From Rickettsiales bacterium (GTDB lineage Bacteria > Pseudomonadota > Alphaproteobacteria > Rickettsiales > CANDYO01), in contig JAOARE010000031.1 of assembly GCA_025210695.1 (NCBI GenBank), positions 1 through 34,459 on the forward strand: a DNA stretch of 34,459 nucleotides. Direction: 5' to 3'. The notes beneath the pieces were generated by a model. It was not told the origin of the DNA. It made no database searches and was given only the letters and a program-made list of their open reading frames with translations. Positions 18,534-27,629 of the stretch are shown here, piece after piece (the stretch's first letter is position 1; each line of letters starts with the position of its first letter). The position numbers and the translations under genes were made by a program.

Positions 18534-18950
18534 ATGGTTTATCAAGGCCATATTAAAGATGAGTATGGCAGTGGAGTTATATGTAATTATAAACCACTCT
18601 ATATCATCGCTAAAAATAGTGATAATAAAACTATCGCTGTTCTTTCTGCTTATACTGCATATGCAGAGATTTACGTGGATGACCTTTGGGTTAAACCTAA
18701 ATATCGTAGTAAAAATATAGGAAGAAAATTACTTAACAACCTTGAAGAAAGTTTTAAAAACAAAGGCTATAACAATATAAATCTAGTTACTAACGGATTC
18801 CAAGCAGCAGAATTTTATAAAAAATGTGGGTTCAAACAAGAGTTTGTTCGCGAAAATAAACAAAACCCTAAACTTACAAAATTTTTCTTTATTAAACACT
18901 TTGATAATCCTATACAAACCCAAGGTATTATAAAAAAAACTACTCTCTAG
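18534..18950 (+). CDS. GNAT-family N-acetyltransferase
   Basis: 138 residues from the first ATG. The acetyl-CoA-binding motif A is visible: IYVDDLWVKPKYRSKNIGRKLL (split: IYVDDLWV at about 46, then RSKNIGRKLL), followed by a helix and the late AAEFYKKCGFK typical of the fold. It transfers an acetyl group to an unknown amine or protein target. The reading frame is open back to 18441, and the upstream 31 codons read like the missing first strand and helix of a GNAT domain, yet contain no ATG, GTG or TTG. The protein is therefore either shortened at the N-terminus or starts at an unusual codon such as ATT 18465. Its end overlaps the convergent PAP2 gene by 11 bases. Confidence 0.8.
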   Translation: MVYQGHIKDEYGSGVICNYKPLYIIAKNSDNKTIAVLSAYTAYAEIYVDDLWVKPKYRSKNIGRKLLNNLEESFKNKGYNNINLVTNGFQAAEFYKKCGFKQEFVRENKQNPKLTKFFFIKHFDNPIQTQGIIKKTTL

Positions 18951-19629
18951 TATTATTTTTATTCCTAACTAATAATACTTGCTGCAGAGTTATACATAGT
19001 AAATAAGCAATAGCTAAAGTTACAATAGTGTCACTTAAATAATGAGTGCCTTTAGCAATTTGATATATCCCCATAATCCACCCTAAAGATAAACTAAACA
19101 ACAAAGACCATATTTTTAATACTTTACTTGGCATAACAAAATATAAAGATATTAACGCGAAACCACCAGAAGCATGCCCAGCAGGAAAACATTTACCTGT
19201 ATGATTAAAAAATATTGCCCCATTAAACATATCAAATGGCGAAATATATAATTTCTCACCACCAAATTCTTCAATAAAATTAGGACAGTAAATAGGACTA
19301 TAATGTTTTAATATAGCAACAGTTAGAGGAGTAAATATTAATATTAATATTAAAAACAATAATTTTTTTTGTAATTCGATACTTTCCTTATAATACCTTA
19401 ATTTAATTAGCCATAAAATCATAAAAACTCCGTAAATAGCAATAATATATTTAGGTAACTTGTAGAAAAAGAATTTTAAAATCATATTATCTCTAGCAAC
19501 TAACCAAAGCTTACTTTCAGGATAAAAAAATAATGATTGAAATTTAAGGTCTAAATTGTTGTAATGAATTATAGATAAAGTTAGTAGCAAAACTACAAGA
19601 CAGGCAATAAAACGATGAATATAAGTCAT
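18940..19629 (-). CDS. PAP2-family membrane phosphatase
   Basis: About 229 residues with five or six membrane helices. The phosphatase motifs are present in the form used by a subgroup of lipid phosphatases: LKHYSPIYCPN (motif 1, with Cys where Arg is usual), FPAGHASGG (motif 2, active His), and YQIAKGTHYLSD (motif 3, nucleophilic His and Asp). Probable substrates are lipid phosphates such as undecaprenyl pyrophosphate or lipid A phosphate at the outer face of the inner membrane; which one cannot be told. The open frame reaches a GTG at 19641, but the ATG at 19629 is preferred because it avoids overlapping the divergent methyltransferase start. Confidence 0.85.
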   Translation of the reverse strand: MTYIHRFIACLVVLLLTLSIIHYNNLDLKFQSLFFYPESKLWLVARDNMILKFFFYKLPKYIIAIYGVFMILWLIKLRYYKESIELQKKLLFLILILIFTPLTVAILKHYSPIYCPNFIEEFGGEKLYISPFDMFNGAIFFNHTGKCFPAGHASGGFALISLYFVMPSKVLKIWSLLFSLSLGWIMGIYQIAKGTHYLSDTIVTLAIAYLLCITLQQVLLVRNKNNTRE

Positions 19630-19634
19630 ATATA

Positions 19635-20426
19635 ATGTCACAAGATATTTTAATTTTTGACCGTAATCTACTATTACAAAAGAGATCTAATGCAAGATTA
19701 AACAAAGCTGACTTTCTCATCAAGCGTTCACTAGAAGACATTCAAGAAAGATTAAATGAAACAACTAAAGACTTTACATCCACATTATATCTAGGACAGA
19801 GAGATTACCCTCTTTCCACTGATTTGATCTACCAACATAAAATAGAAAGAGTAATAGAAACTGAACTATTTTTCAATAATTCTAATAGTAATAACATACA
19901 AATTATAGTAGACGAAGAAAATTTGCCCTTTGCGAATGAGAAGTTCGATCTTATTATTAGCTTATTAAACCTTCATAAAGTGAATGATCTGCCAGGCTGC
20001 CTTATACAACTTAGAAATAGCTTAAAACCTAATGGCATCTTAATAGCTTCAATGCTTGGAGAAAAGACACTACCAGAATTACGTGCAACGCTAGCAAAAA
20101 CTGAGATTGAACATTGTGGTGGAATCAGCCCTAGAATGATGCCATTAATAGAACTTAAACAACTTGGTTCTCTTCTCCAAAGAGCTAAATTTAATATGCC
20201 AGTTATTGATAAAGATCATGTAGAAATTCATTACTCTAATCCACTAGAACTTCTATATGATCTACGCAACATGGGAGAAACCAATATAATGCTTAATAGA
20301 AATAAAAAATATGTTGGAAAAGAATTCTGGAAGAAATTTCGTAAAAATTATATTAATGATTTCTGCACAGAAGATAATTTATACAGTGCTAGTTTTGAAA
20401 TTCTAACTTTCATTGCTGTTAAATAA
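19635..20426 (+). CDS. NDUFAF5-like class I methyltransferase-fold protein
   Basis: 263 residues. The opening IFDRNLLLQKRSNARLN and HDFLIKR-like KADFLIKR segment, followed by a Rossmann methyltransferase domain, match the NDUFAF5/BioC-like family conserved in alphaproteobacteria and mitochondria. DEENLPFANEKFDLIISLLNLH (split at about 92-113) corresponds to the SAM-fold acidic region and strand 4. The mitochondrial member hydroxylates an arginine on a complex I subunit during assembly; the bacterial role is not established. Motif I is unusual: LYLGQRDY (51-58) lacks the glycine-rich G-x-G-x-G. The ATG is five bases from the divergent PAP2 start and has no ribosome-binding site. Confidence 0.82.
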   Translation: MSQDILIFDRNLLLQKRSNARLNKADFLIKRSLEDIQERLNETTKDFTSTLYLGQRDYPLSTDLIYQHKIERVIETELFFNNSNSNNIQIIVDEENLPFANEKFDLIISLLNLHKVNDLPGCLIQLRNSLKPNGILIASMLGEKTLPELRATLAKTEIEHCGGISPRMMPLIELKQLGSLLQRAKFNMPVIDKDHVEIHYSNPLELLYDLRNMGETNIMLNRNKKYVGKEFWKKFRKNYINDFCTEDNLYSASFEILTFIAVK

Positions 20427-20436
20427 CTTTCTTTAG

Positions 20437-20473
20437 ATATAAAAAAAGGCCTTCAATAGGCCTTTTTTTATAT
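20437..20473. terminator. bidirectional intrinsic terminator
   Basis: A perfect 15-base-pair inverted repeat with a seven-base loop (TTCAATA): GGCC/GGCC forms the core, flanked by seven A on the left and seven T on the right, then ATAT on both sides. Read on either strand it gives a GC stem followed by a U-run. It ends the methyltransferase gene from the left and the long ribosomal operon from the right. Confidence 0.88.
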
Positions 20474-20494
20474 GACAATTTGCAGTAAATATGC

Positions 20495-20983
20495 TTATGA
20501 AGCCTTAGCTTTTTCTTCAACATTTTTTACAGTTTTAACAACTTTCTTTGAGTTAACTTTCGGTTCTTCTTTTGCTACAATATCTTTTATATTTAGCTGA
20601 CCATAATCCTTACCTTTAGCATCAATATCACGATCAACAAACTCTATAACTGCTAAAGGCGCCATATCTCCATATCTGAATCCAGCTTTCATAATTCTTA
20701 AATACCCACCGGATCTTGATGAATACCTAGCAGCCATTACATCTATTAACTTAGCCACAGCTATATCTGATCTTAACAAGGAATGAAGTTTCCTTCTAGA
20801 CATCAAATCGCCCTTCTTAGCTAGAGTTATTAATCTTTCTACTGCTGGACGTAAATATTTTGCCTTAGGCAAAGTAGTTGTTATTTGCTCATGAAGAACT
20901 AAAGCAACAGCCATGTTAGAAAGCATAGCTTTACGATGGCTACTTGTTCTATTTAATTTTTTACTTTTAATACCGTGTCTCAT
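20495..20983 (-). CDS. rplQ: 50S ribosomal protein L17
   Basis: Large-subunit protein near the polypeptide exit tunnel. The conserved start [20 protein letters not shown] and the [18 protein letters not shown] region are clear. At 162 residues it is longer than the usual 115-140, with a Lys/Val/Glu-rich tail after about residue 120. It is the last gene of the alpha operon, right after rpoA, and transcription ends at the hairpin at 20437-20473. Confidence 0.96.
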   Translation of the reverse strand: MRHGIKSKKLNRTSSHRKAMLSNMAVALVLHEQITTTLPKAKYLRPAVERLITLAKKGDLMSRRKLHSLLRSDIAVAKLIDVMAARYSSRSGGYLRIMKAGFRYGDMAPLAVIEFVDRDIDAKGKDYGQLNIKDIVAKEEPKVNSKKVVKTVKNVEEKAKAS

Positions 20984-20998
20984 AACCTAAATATCTTT

Positions 20999-22012
20999 TT
21001 AATAAGGATTTTCATATTTTTTAGCTAACTCTTCAATTTTTTCTGGCGGCCACTCAGGGATTGCCATACCAAAGGTTAAACTCATTGTTGATAATACTTC
21101 TTTTATTTCATTGAGAGACTTACGACCAAAATTAGGAGTCTTAAGCATCTCACCTTCTGTTTTAATCACCAAATCCCCAATATAAACAATATTATCATTC
21201 TTTAAGCAATTTTGTGATCTAACAGAAAGCTCTAATTCATCTACTTTGCGCAATAAATTTGGATCAAATTTTAGTTCTTCAATATCAGAACTTTTCTCTT
21301 CTACAACTTCTTCAAAAGCAATAAACAGTTGCAACTGATCTTGTAAAATTCTAGCTGCCAAGCCCACTGCTAACTCAGGAGTAACAACTCCATTTGTCTC
21401 AACAGTTAAGATTAATTTATCATAATCTGTAACTTGACCAACACGAGTATTTTCAACTTTATAAAACGCTTTTTTAATAGGACTAAACAAAGCATCTATT
21501 GGAATTAAACCGATAGGATCATCGTCACTCCTCATTTGGCTTGCAGGAACATACCCATTACCTGTTTCACAAGTTATTTCAACATCCAAATTAGCTCCAT
21601 CTGCAAGAGTACAGATTACATGATCTGGGTTTAGAATCGTGACATCAGCTCCAGTTTCAATCATACCCGCAGTTACAACACATGGCCCAACCGCATTTAG
21701 CGAAAGTTTCTTACGCTCAGAAGCTTCCATATGAACTGTAACGCCTTTAAAATTCAACACGACATCTGTTACATCTTCTTTAACACCAGCAATAGAAGAA
21801 AACTCATGGACAACACCTTCAATTTGAATAGATGTAATTGCTGCACCTTGTAGAGATGAAAGCAAAACTCTTCTTAAGGCATTTCCTAAAGTTAACCCAA
21901 AACCTGGTTCTAAAGGTTCTATTAAGATTTCAGCTAAATTTGGACTATTCAAATTTACCATTAATTTTGAAGGCTTGATTAACTCATTCCAGTTTTTAGA
22001 CAATTGCACCAT
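20999..22012 (-). CDS. rpoA: DNA-directed RNA polymerase subunit alpha
   Basis: 337 residues from the chosen start. The N-terminal domain, with [26 protein letters not shown] (split: [21 protein letters not shown]), dimerises and nucleates RNA polymerase assembly. The C-terminal domain (about 255-320, [12 protein letters not shown] and [17 protein letters not shown]-like residues) binds UP elements and activators. The frame runs to a TTG at 22027, but GAGGAAA six bases before the ATG at 22012 marks the real start. Position between rpsK and rplQ is the standard alpha operon order; rpsD is absent, as in other alphaproteobacteria. Confidence 0.96.
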   Translation of the reverse strand: MVQLSKNWNELIKPSKLMVNLNSPNLAEILIEPLEPGFGLTLGNALRRVLLSSLQGAAITSIQIEGVVHEFSSIAGVKEDVTDVVLNFKGVTVHMEASERKKLSLNAVGPCVVTAGMIETGADVTILNPDHVICTLADGANLDVEITCETGNGYVPASQMRSDDDPIGLIPIDALFSPIKKAFYKVENTRVGQVTDYDKLILTVETNGVVTPELAVGLAARILQDQLQLFIAFEEVVEEKSSDIEELKFDPNLLRKVDELELSVRSQNCLKNDNIVYIGDLVIKTEGEMLKTPNFGRKSLNEIKEVLSTMSLTFGMAIPEWPPEKIEELAKKYENPY

Positions 22013-22055
22013 ATTAGGTTTCCTCAAAAAATCACTAAATTAATTGTTATTGTAA

Positions 22056-22451
22056 TTATACTCTTCTGCGCTTAGGCGGTCTACATCCGTTATGAGCAAC
22101 AGGAGTTATATCTTTAATTGAAGCTATAGAAAAATGCCCTCCCAAAGCTTTCAAAGCTGCCTCTCTTCCATTTCCAGGGCCTGTAACCCTCACTGATATT
22201 GTTTTTAAACCATGTTCTTTAGCTATACCAGCTGCATGATCAGCAATAAGTTGAGCAGCATGAGGAGTAGATTTCTTAGCTCCCGTAAAACCATGCATAC
22301 CTGCTGATGACCACGAAATAACATTTCCACGCAAATCTGAGATTGCGATAATTGTGTTATTAAAAGTAGCCTTAATATGAGCAACTCCAACTACAATATT
22401 TTTTCTAGCTTTCTTTTTTATGCTCTTAGTATCATTTTTAGACTTAGACAT
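22056..22451 (-). CDS. rpsK: 30S ribosomal protein S11
   Basis: 131 residues. Platform protein of the small subunit that helps shape the mRNA exit and E site. The motifs [41 protein letters not shown] and the C-terminal [11 protein letters not shown] are diagnostic (the first listed in overlapping parts: [20 protein letters not shown]). It follows rpsM by eight bases. Confidence 0.97.
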   Translation of the reverse strand: MSKSKNDTKSIKKKARKNIVVGVAHIKATFNNTIIAISDLRGNVISWSSAGMHGFTGAKKSTPHAAQLIADHAAGIAKEHGLKTISVRVTGPGNGREAALKALGGHFSIASIKDITPVAHNGCRPPKRRRV

Positions 22452-22459
22452 TATCTACC

Positions 22460-22828
22460 TTATTTCTTTTTATTAGCTACAGTTTTAGCTTTACCTTTTC
22501 TAGTTCTTGAGTTCGTTCTAGTACGCTGCCCTCTAACGGGAAGACCTCTACGATGACGAATACCTTCATAAGAACCTAAATCCATCTTAGTTTTAATATT
22601 ATTCATTACAATACGTCTGCGTTCACTTTCAACTACATATTCTTTATCCAGAATTTCACGCAATCTAACAATTTGATTGTCATCTAATATTGATGCCCTG
22701 ATATCTTCTTGTATACCAAGTTTTTTACAGATATCAGAAGCCGTTGAATGACCAACGCCATATACATAAGTTAACGCTATAACCAACCTTTTATTATCAG
22801 GTATATTTACGCCTGCTACACGAACCAC
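22460..22828 (-). CDS. rpsM: 30S ribosomal protein S13
   Basis: Head protein whose basic C-terminal tail contacts P-site tRNA. The chosen GTG start at 22828 gives MVRVAGVNIPDNKR, the standard N-terminus, and GGGAG lies eight bases upstream; the longest frame begins at a TTG five codons earlier. IRHRRGLPVRGQRTRTNSRT near the end is diagnostic. It is the first gene after a promoter-bearing gap of 140 bases that follows adk. Confidence 0.95.
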   Translation of the reverse strand: MVRVAGVNIPDNKRLVIALTYVYGVGHSTASDICKKLGIQEDIRASILDDNQIVRLREILDKEYVVESERRRIVMNNIKTKMDLGSYEGIRHRRGLPVRGQRTRTNSRTRKGKAKTVANKKK

Positions 22829-22876
22829 AAATTTATCTCCCAATGAGAATTAATAATTTTAAAAGTAAAGACTTGT

Positions 22877-22904
22877 ATAATAATTTCTTTTTTATTTTAG
22901 TCAA
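22877..22904 (-). promoter_or_regulatory. probable promoter of the rpsM-rpsK-rpoA-rplQ unit
   Basis: On the minus strand TTGACT (22899-22904), 16 bases, then TATTAT (22877-22882), in the largest gap of the ribosomal cluster. It would allow rpoA and three ribosomal genes to be transcribed separately from the S10/spc genes. Confidence 0.55.
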
Positions 22905-22968
22905 GACTTCTATTAGAATTTATAGAAATTTTGTATAAAAATTACAAGATATTATAACAAAAACTACT

Positions 22969-23613
22969 TTAATTTAAATATTCTACTATTCTTTTTGATA
23001 TCGAATCAACAGATTGCTCAGCATCAATTCTTATCAATTTGCTCTTATAGTACTCTAATAATGGAGCTGTAGATCTATTATAAATCTTCAACCTCTCCTT
23101 TACTACTTCTTCAGAATCATCTGATCTTTGACTAAAATTACTGGAATGACATTTACCACATTTATTTATTGTAACATCATTTGAAAAAAATTTGTTATAA
23201 ATCTCTCCACAATCATTACATATATATCTTCCTGTAATCCTCTTTACCAGAACCTCTTCATCCAAATCAAAATAAAATACCACATCTACCACAGACTTAT
23301 ACTGTTTTAGAATAACTTCTAAAGACTGTGCCTGTTTAACATTTCTAGGATAACCATCAAGTATAACTCCAGGAACATCCTTATTGTTGTTATAAAACTG
23401 TTCAATCAACTCATTGACTATCTCATCGGAGACTAATCCCCCTTGACTAAGAGTAGACGCAATATTTTTAGCTAATGCATTTTCTTGCTTAGCTATTTTT
23501 CTTAGTAAGTCTCCTGTAGAAACTTTTACATATTTGTTTTTCTCTTCAAGTAAAGCTGCCTGCGTTCCTTTTCCACAACCTGGTGGACCTAATAAAACAA
23601 CGTTCTTTAGCAT
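22969..23613 (-). CDS. adk: adenylate kinase, zinc-lid type
   Basis: 214 residues; converts ATP plus AMP to two ADP. The P-loop is GPPGCGKGT (9-17), and the AMP site includes DGYPRN (86-91). The LID domain has four cysteines, C132-x-x-C135 and C152-x-x-C155, which bind zinc in many adenylate kinases; enterobacterial enzymes lack them. The ATG overlaps the secY stop by one base (TAATG), so the two are translationally coupled, as in the spc operons of many bacteria. Confidence 0.96.
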   Translation of the reverse strand: MLKNVVLLGPPGCGKGTQAALLEEKNKYVKVSTGDLLRKIAKQENALAKNIASTLSQGGLVSDEIVNELIEQFYNNNKDVPGVILDGYPRNVKQAQSLEVILKQYKSVVDVVFYFDLDEEVLVKRITGRYICNDCGEIYNKFFSNDVTINKCGKCHSSNFSQRSDDSEEVVKERLKIYNRSTAPLLEYYKSKLIRIDAEQSVDSISKRIVEYLN

Positions 23614-24911
23614 TATTTCCGTCCTTTATTAGACTTTTTAAGTAACCCTTGATATTGCTTAGCAAATAAATGAGTTTGAACCTGATTTACTGTATCCATA
23701 ACCACATTCACTACAATCAATATACTAGTTCCTCCTAAATAAAAAGGAACTGAATATTTTGATATCAATAACTCTGGTAAAACACAAATCAAAGATAAAT
23801 ATGCGGCCCCTATAACTGTTATTCTGGTTAATATATAATCAAAATAAGAAGAAGTGTTATTCCCAGGGCGTCTTCCAGGTATAAAACCACCATATTTCTT
23901 AAGATTTTCTGCGGTTTCTTCAGGGTTAAAAATAATTGCTGTATAAAAAAACGAGAAAAATACTATTAACAACACATATAAAACTAAATATAAAGGCTTA
24001 CCATGCCCTAAATATAAAATTATTGTATCTAAAATCCCAACCTCTTCAGAACTATCCTGACTAAAATTTGCTATTGTTAAAGGAAATAATAGTAAAGAAC
24101 TTGCAAATATTGGTGGTATTACCCCTGCTGTATTAATCTTAATTGGTATATGACTATTATCACCTTCATAAATTTTATTTCCAACCTGACGACGTGGATA
24201 TTGAACAGGTATTCTGCGTTGTGATCTTTCAACAAAAACAATTAAACCAATTAAAGCAATACTAATAGATAATATTATCATTATAACAAATATTGATAAT
24301 GCTCCTGTTCGACCTAAATCAAATATTGCTGCTAATGCACTTGGTAGACCCGCAACTATCCCTGAAAATATAATCAAAGAAGTTCCATTACCTATACCCC
24401 GAGCTGTAATTTGCTCACCTAACCACATTAAAAAACAAGTTCCACCAGCCAAAGTAGTTACCGCAATAATCCTAAAAAACAAACCTGGATCTGTTACAGC
24501 TGCTCCAGCTGCAGTATTCATCGACTCCAAACCAACTGCTATCCCAAAAGCTTGAAATAAAGACAACAGTACTGTTGCATATCGAGTATATTGATTTACT
24601 TTCTTTTTACCAGACTCTCCCTCTTTTTTTAGCATTTCTAGAGGCTTATAAACAACAGACATAATTTGAATGATAATAGAAGCAGTGATATATGGAGTAA
24701 TAGACAATGCAAAAATAGACATTCTCCCTAACGATCCACCAGAAAGCATATTAAACATTCCCAAAACACCACCAGCGTTTTGCTGCGCTAATTCTTGTAA
24801 TACCAAAGAATTAATCCCGGGAACAGGTATGAATGACCCTAATCGAAATACTACTAAAGCGATCAAAGTATAAATTATTCTATTTTTTAACTCATCCGTT
24901 TTATCTAACAT
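23613..24911 (-). CDS. secY: preprotein translocase subunit SecY
   Basis: 432 residues with ten membrane helices; the protein-conducting channel of the Sec system. Recognisable segments are [12 protein letters not shown] in the first helix, the plug region [18 protein letters not shown], and the cytoplasmic loop [15 protein letters not shown] that docks SecA and ribosomes. It lies after rplO as in the standard spc operon, with an 83-base gap holding a possible promoter. GAGAT lies just before the ATG. It serves the exported proteins of this window, such as the glycosyltransferase. Confidence 0.97.
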   Translation of the reverse strand: MLDKTDELKNRIIYTLIALVVFRLGSFIPVPGINSLVLQELAQQNAGGVLGMFNMLSGGSLGRMSIFALSITPYITASIIIQIMSVVYKPLEMLKKEGESGKKKVNQYTRYATVLLSLFQAFGIAVGLESMNTAAGAAVTDPGLFFRIIAVTTLAGGTCFLMWLGEQITARGIGNGTSLIIFSGIVAGLPSALAAIFDLGRTGALSIFVIMIILSISIALIGLIVFVERSQRRIPVQYPRRQVGNKIYEGDNSHIPIKINTAGVIPPIFASSLLLFPLTIANFSQDSSEEVGILDTIILYLGHGKPLYLVLYVLLIVFFSFFYTAIIFNPEETAENLKKYGGFIPGRRPGNNTSSYFDYILTRITVIGAAYLSLICVLPELLISKYSVPFYLGGTSILIVVNVVMDTVNQVQTHLFAKQYQGLLKKSNKGRK

Positions 24912-24935
24912 ATCTCAACCAGGTAAGTATTATCT

Positions 24936-24963
24936 ATATTATAAAGTTTTATATAAGTGTCAA
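24936..24963 (-). promoter_or_regulatory. possible internal promoter for secY-adk
   Basis: On the minus strand TTGACA (24958-24963), a 16-base spacer and TAATAT (24936-24941), located between rplO and secY. The same TAATAT -10 box occurs at the tRNA-Ala promoter. A perfect TATAAT is also present, but only 14 bases from the -35 box. Confidence 0.45.
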
Positions 24964-24994
24964 AAATCACTATATATTTTTAAAGACCGTAGAA

Positions 24995-25465
24995 TTAAAG
25001 CTCTTGCTCTTCTGATGGAAACACTACTTTACCACCACTTTTATTTACAATCTCAATTGCTTTAACAGAAGCAAAATCAACCTCAATAGTAGTTGGATAA
25101 TTAAATTCCCCCTTAGCTAATAATTTTAAAGGCATATTATATTTCTTTATTATATTAAGATCCACCAGCATCTCTTTAGTAATTCTATCTTTACTAATTC
25201 TTCCCGATTTAATAAATTGATCCAAGTCACCTAAATTAATTACATTAAATTCTAATTTATTTATAGAATTAAATCCTCTTTTAGGAAGCCTTCTATATAC
25301 AGGCATTTGACCACCCTCAAAACCTTTAACAGCTACCCCAGATCTTGCTCTTTGACCTTTATGCCCTTTTCCAGAAGTTTTACCAGCCCCAGAACCAATA
25401 CCACGACCGATACGTTTAGGATTTTTTTTAGCACCAGACTGTGCAAGTAATGTATTTAATCTCAT
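24995..25465 (-). CDS. rplO: 50S ribosomal protein L15
   Basis: 156 residues; large-subunit assembly protein with an extended glycine- and arginine-rich N-terminal arm (RIGRGIGSGAGKTSGKGHKGQ-type, ending in RSGV). The frame opens at a TTG at 25477, but the ATG at 25465 gives the standard MRLNTLLAQSGAKKNPKR start. It lies 15 bases after rpmD. Confidence 0.95.
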   Translation of the reverse strand: MRLNTLLAQSGAKKNPKRIGRGIGSGAGKTSGKGHKGQRARSGVAVKGFEGGQMPVYRRLPKRGFNSINKLEFNVINLGDLDQFIKSGRISKDRITKEMLVDLNIIKKYNMPLKLLAKGEFNYPTTIEVDFASVKAIEIVNKSGGKVVFPSEEQEL

Positions 25466-25480
25466 ATTTTTTACCAACTC

Positions 25481-25687
25481 TTATGAATGCTCTACTTTAA
25501 TCAGATGTTTCACTTTAGCTACCATTCCCATCACATCTGAGGTTTCAAATAAGGTACGAGAACGACCTATTTTATTCAAGCCTAAACCAATTAAAGTTTT
25601 GCGTTGAGACTTTTCTCTACCTATTGAACTACCAATCTGTGTCACAGTAACAAACTTTTTCTTACGCTCGGTTTCTTTTTTAACCAT
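25481..25687 (-). CDS. rpmD: 50S ribosomal protein L30
   Basis: 68 residues, the short bacterial form: VTVTQIGSSIGREKSQRKTL followed by LGLNKIGRSRTL and the C-terminal VKHLIKVEH. AAGGTAAAGG precedes the ATG. Order rpsE-rpmD-rplO is standard. Confidence 0.94.
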   Translation of the reverse strand: MVKKETERKKKFVTVTQIGSSIGREKSQRKTLIGLGLNKIGRSRTLFETSDVMGMVAKVKHLIKVEHS

Positions 25688-25729
25688 GCCTTTACCTTCT
25701 AGAACTTATTAAAATTAATATTATTAAGC

Positions 25730-26260
25730 TTATTCTTTAACCTTACGACTACCATATATTTCACCAACTTTTTTATGGCGTCTTTCAGCCACTTGCTTTG
25801 GTGAAGCTAATTTACTAAGAGCATCAAATGTAGCGCCAACCATATTATGAACATTAGAAGAACCTAAAGATTTAGCTACAACATCATGCAACCCTAACAT
25901 TTCAAAAACAGCACGCATTGCTCCACCTGCAATAATACCAGTACCAGCTGGAGCAGATCTTAAGATAACTTTACCAGCGCCATATTGCCCTACTACATCA
26001 TGATGAATTGTACGATTTTCTTTTAAATGTACTTTTATCATATCCTTTTTAGCTGCCTGAGAAGCTTTTGTCCTAGCTTCCATAACTTCTTTTGCTTTAC
26101 CCAAACCGTATCCAACTCTTCCTTTGCCATCACCAGCCACAATCACTACTGAGAAACCGAATCTTCTACCACCTTTTACAACTTTAGCAACTCTTTTTAC
26201 TGAAACTAACACTTCTTTATTTTCAGATTCATTGCTTGAATTTTCATTATTACGTGCCAC
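25730..26260 (-). CDS. rpsE: 30S ribosomal protein S5
   Basis: 176 residues; sits at the back of the decoding site and takes part in mRNA unwinding and accuracy. [20 protein letters not shown] and [10 protein letters not shown] in the double-stranded-RNA-binding-like domain, then [15 protein letters not shown] in the C-terminal half, are diagnostic. The start is a GTG with AAGGA seven to eight bases upstream. Confidence 0.96.
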   Translation of the reverse strand: MARNNENSSNESENKEVLVSVKRVAKVVKGGRRFGFSVVIVAGDGKGRVGYGLGKAKEVMEARTKASQAAKKDMIKVHLKENRTIHHDVVGQYGAGKVILRSAPAGTGIIAGGAMRAVFEMLGLHDVVAKSLGSSNVHNMVGATFDALSKLASPKQVAERRHKKVGEIYGSRKVKE

Positions 26261-26281
26261 TATGCTATCCTTTACCTTATA

Positions 26282-26647
26282 TTAAAATGATAATACTTCT
26301 CTTGCTGCGTCAGCTAAAGCCTGAACTTTACCATGGTAAAGTTTGTCACCACGATCAAAAACTACATCCTTAACTCCAGCTTTCTGAGCTTTTTGCGCAA
26401 TAAGCCGACCAACTTTAGCGGCAGACTCAACAGTAGACTTTTTTACCAAATCTTTCAACTCAACACTTCTTGTAGACGCTGCCGCTAATGTAACACCTTT
26501 TGAATCATCTATAATCTGAGCATATACATGTCCATTAGAACAAAAAACGCTTAATCTCGCTCTATCATTACGTCTTTTTCTTAATTTATATCTTACACGA
26601 CTAGATAATCTAATTTTACGTGAATTTTTATCTAAACGACTACTCAT
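26282..26647 (-). CDS. rplR: 50S ribosomal protein L18
   Basis: 121 residues; binds 5S rRNA with L5. RLSVFCSNGHVYAQIIDD and VGRLIAQKAQKAGVKDVVFDRG match the family, with a basic N-terminal region. Nine bases separate it from rplF. Confidence 0.96.
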   Translation of the reverse strand: MSSRLDKNSRKIRLSSRVRYKLRKRRNDRARLSVFCSNGHVYAQIIDDSKGVTLAAASTRSVELKDLVKKSTVESAAKVGRLIAQKAQKAGVKDVVFDRGDKLYHGKVQALADAAREVLSF

Positions 26648-26656
26648 AGTATTTAC

Positions 26657-27196
26657 CTATTTTTTCTTCCCAACTTTACGAACAATAACTTCGTCACTAT
26701 ACTTAACACCCTTACCTTTATATGGCTCAGGTTTTCTTAAGCCTCTTATTAAAGCAGAAACTTCACCAACTAACTGCTTATCAAAACCAAAGATATCAAT
26801 CTGAGTTGGCTTAGGGCATTTTATTTCTATTCCTTTTGGAATTATATATTTTATATCATGACTATAACCTAAATATATTGTAAGAATATTTCCACTAACT
26901 GCAGCTTTATAACCTACTCCATTTATTTCTAGTGTTTTAGAAAACCCCTTAGAAACACCTATAATCATATTATTGATTAATGTACGAGACAATCCCCACA
27001 TTGACCTATCTTTTTTATCCTGTCCCTTAGGAGAAACTATAATTTTTCCTTCCGTTTTATTATATTCAACAATCACATTACGATTAAATGCATAACTTAA
27101 ACGACCAAGTTTACCGTTTACTACAACAGAGTCATCAGATAATTCTACTGCAACTTCAGCAGGAACCATAACTGGTTGTTTTCCAATACGCGACAT
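26657..27196 (-). CDS. rplF: 50S ribosomal protein L6
   Basis: 179 residues of two related domains near the GTPase-associated centre. MSRIGKQPVMVPAEV at the start and the C-terminal RKPEPYKGKGVKY motif with the final KK are diagnostic. Standard place between rpsH and rplR. Confidence 0.97.
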   Translation of the reverse strand: MSRIGKQPVMVPAEVAVELSDDSVVVNGKLGRLSYAFNRNVIVEYNKTEGKIIVSPKGQDKKDRSMWGLSRTLINNMIIGVSKGFSKTLEINGVGYKAAVSGNILTIYLGYSHDIKYIIPKGIEIKCPKPTQIDIFGFDKQLVGEVSALIRGLRKPEPYKGKGVKYSDEVIVRKVGKKK

Positions 27197-27208
27197 ATTA
27201 ACTTCCCC

Positions 27209-27613
27209 TTAGAATACTGTACATAACACTTCACCACCAACATTATGGTGGATTGCATTTTTGTCTGAAATAACGCCTTTAGGAGTTGAGATAACTGCTA
27301 CCCCAAGACCATTACAGAATTTTTTTTCTTTTAAATCTTTAGTCGAATAATAAATTCTTTTTCCAGGCTTAGATATTTTTGTTATTGTTTTAATAACTCC
27401 AGAATTCTCAAAATACTTCAACTTAATATTTAATACTGATACGTTACTACGTATCTCTTCCCTTGAAAAGGAAGAAATAAATCCTTCTTCTTTTAAAACT
27501 AACAACACTGCTTCATGTAATTGAGAATAAGGCGCTTGGACATAAGCTAAGTGAGCTGATTGTCCATTTCTTATTCTAGTTAACATATCCGCTAAAGGAT
27601 CACTATTGCTCAT
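27209..27613 (-). CDS. rpsH: 30S ribosomal protein S8
   Basis: 134 residues; binds helix 21 of 16S rRNA. MSNSDPLADMLTRIRNGQ and the C-terminal GLGVAVISTPKGVISD-type region, ending GGEVLCTVF, are diagnostic. In E. coli S8 also represses the spc operon by binding mRNA at the rplX-rplE boundary; the corresponding gap here is unusually long. Confidence 0.97.
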   Translation of the reverse strand: MSNSDPLADMLTRIRNGQSAHLAYVQAPYSQLHEAVLLVLKEEGFISSFSREEIRSNVSVLNIKLKYFENSGVIKTITKISKPGKRIYYSTKDLKEKKFCNGLGVAVISTPKGVISDKNAIHHNVGGEVLCTVF

Positions 27614-27629
27614 AATTTATACTCTCCTA

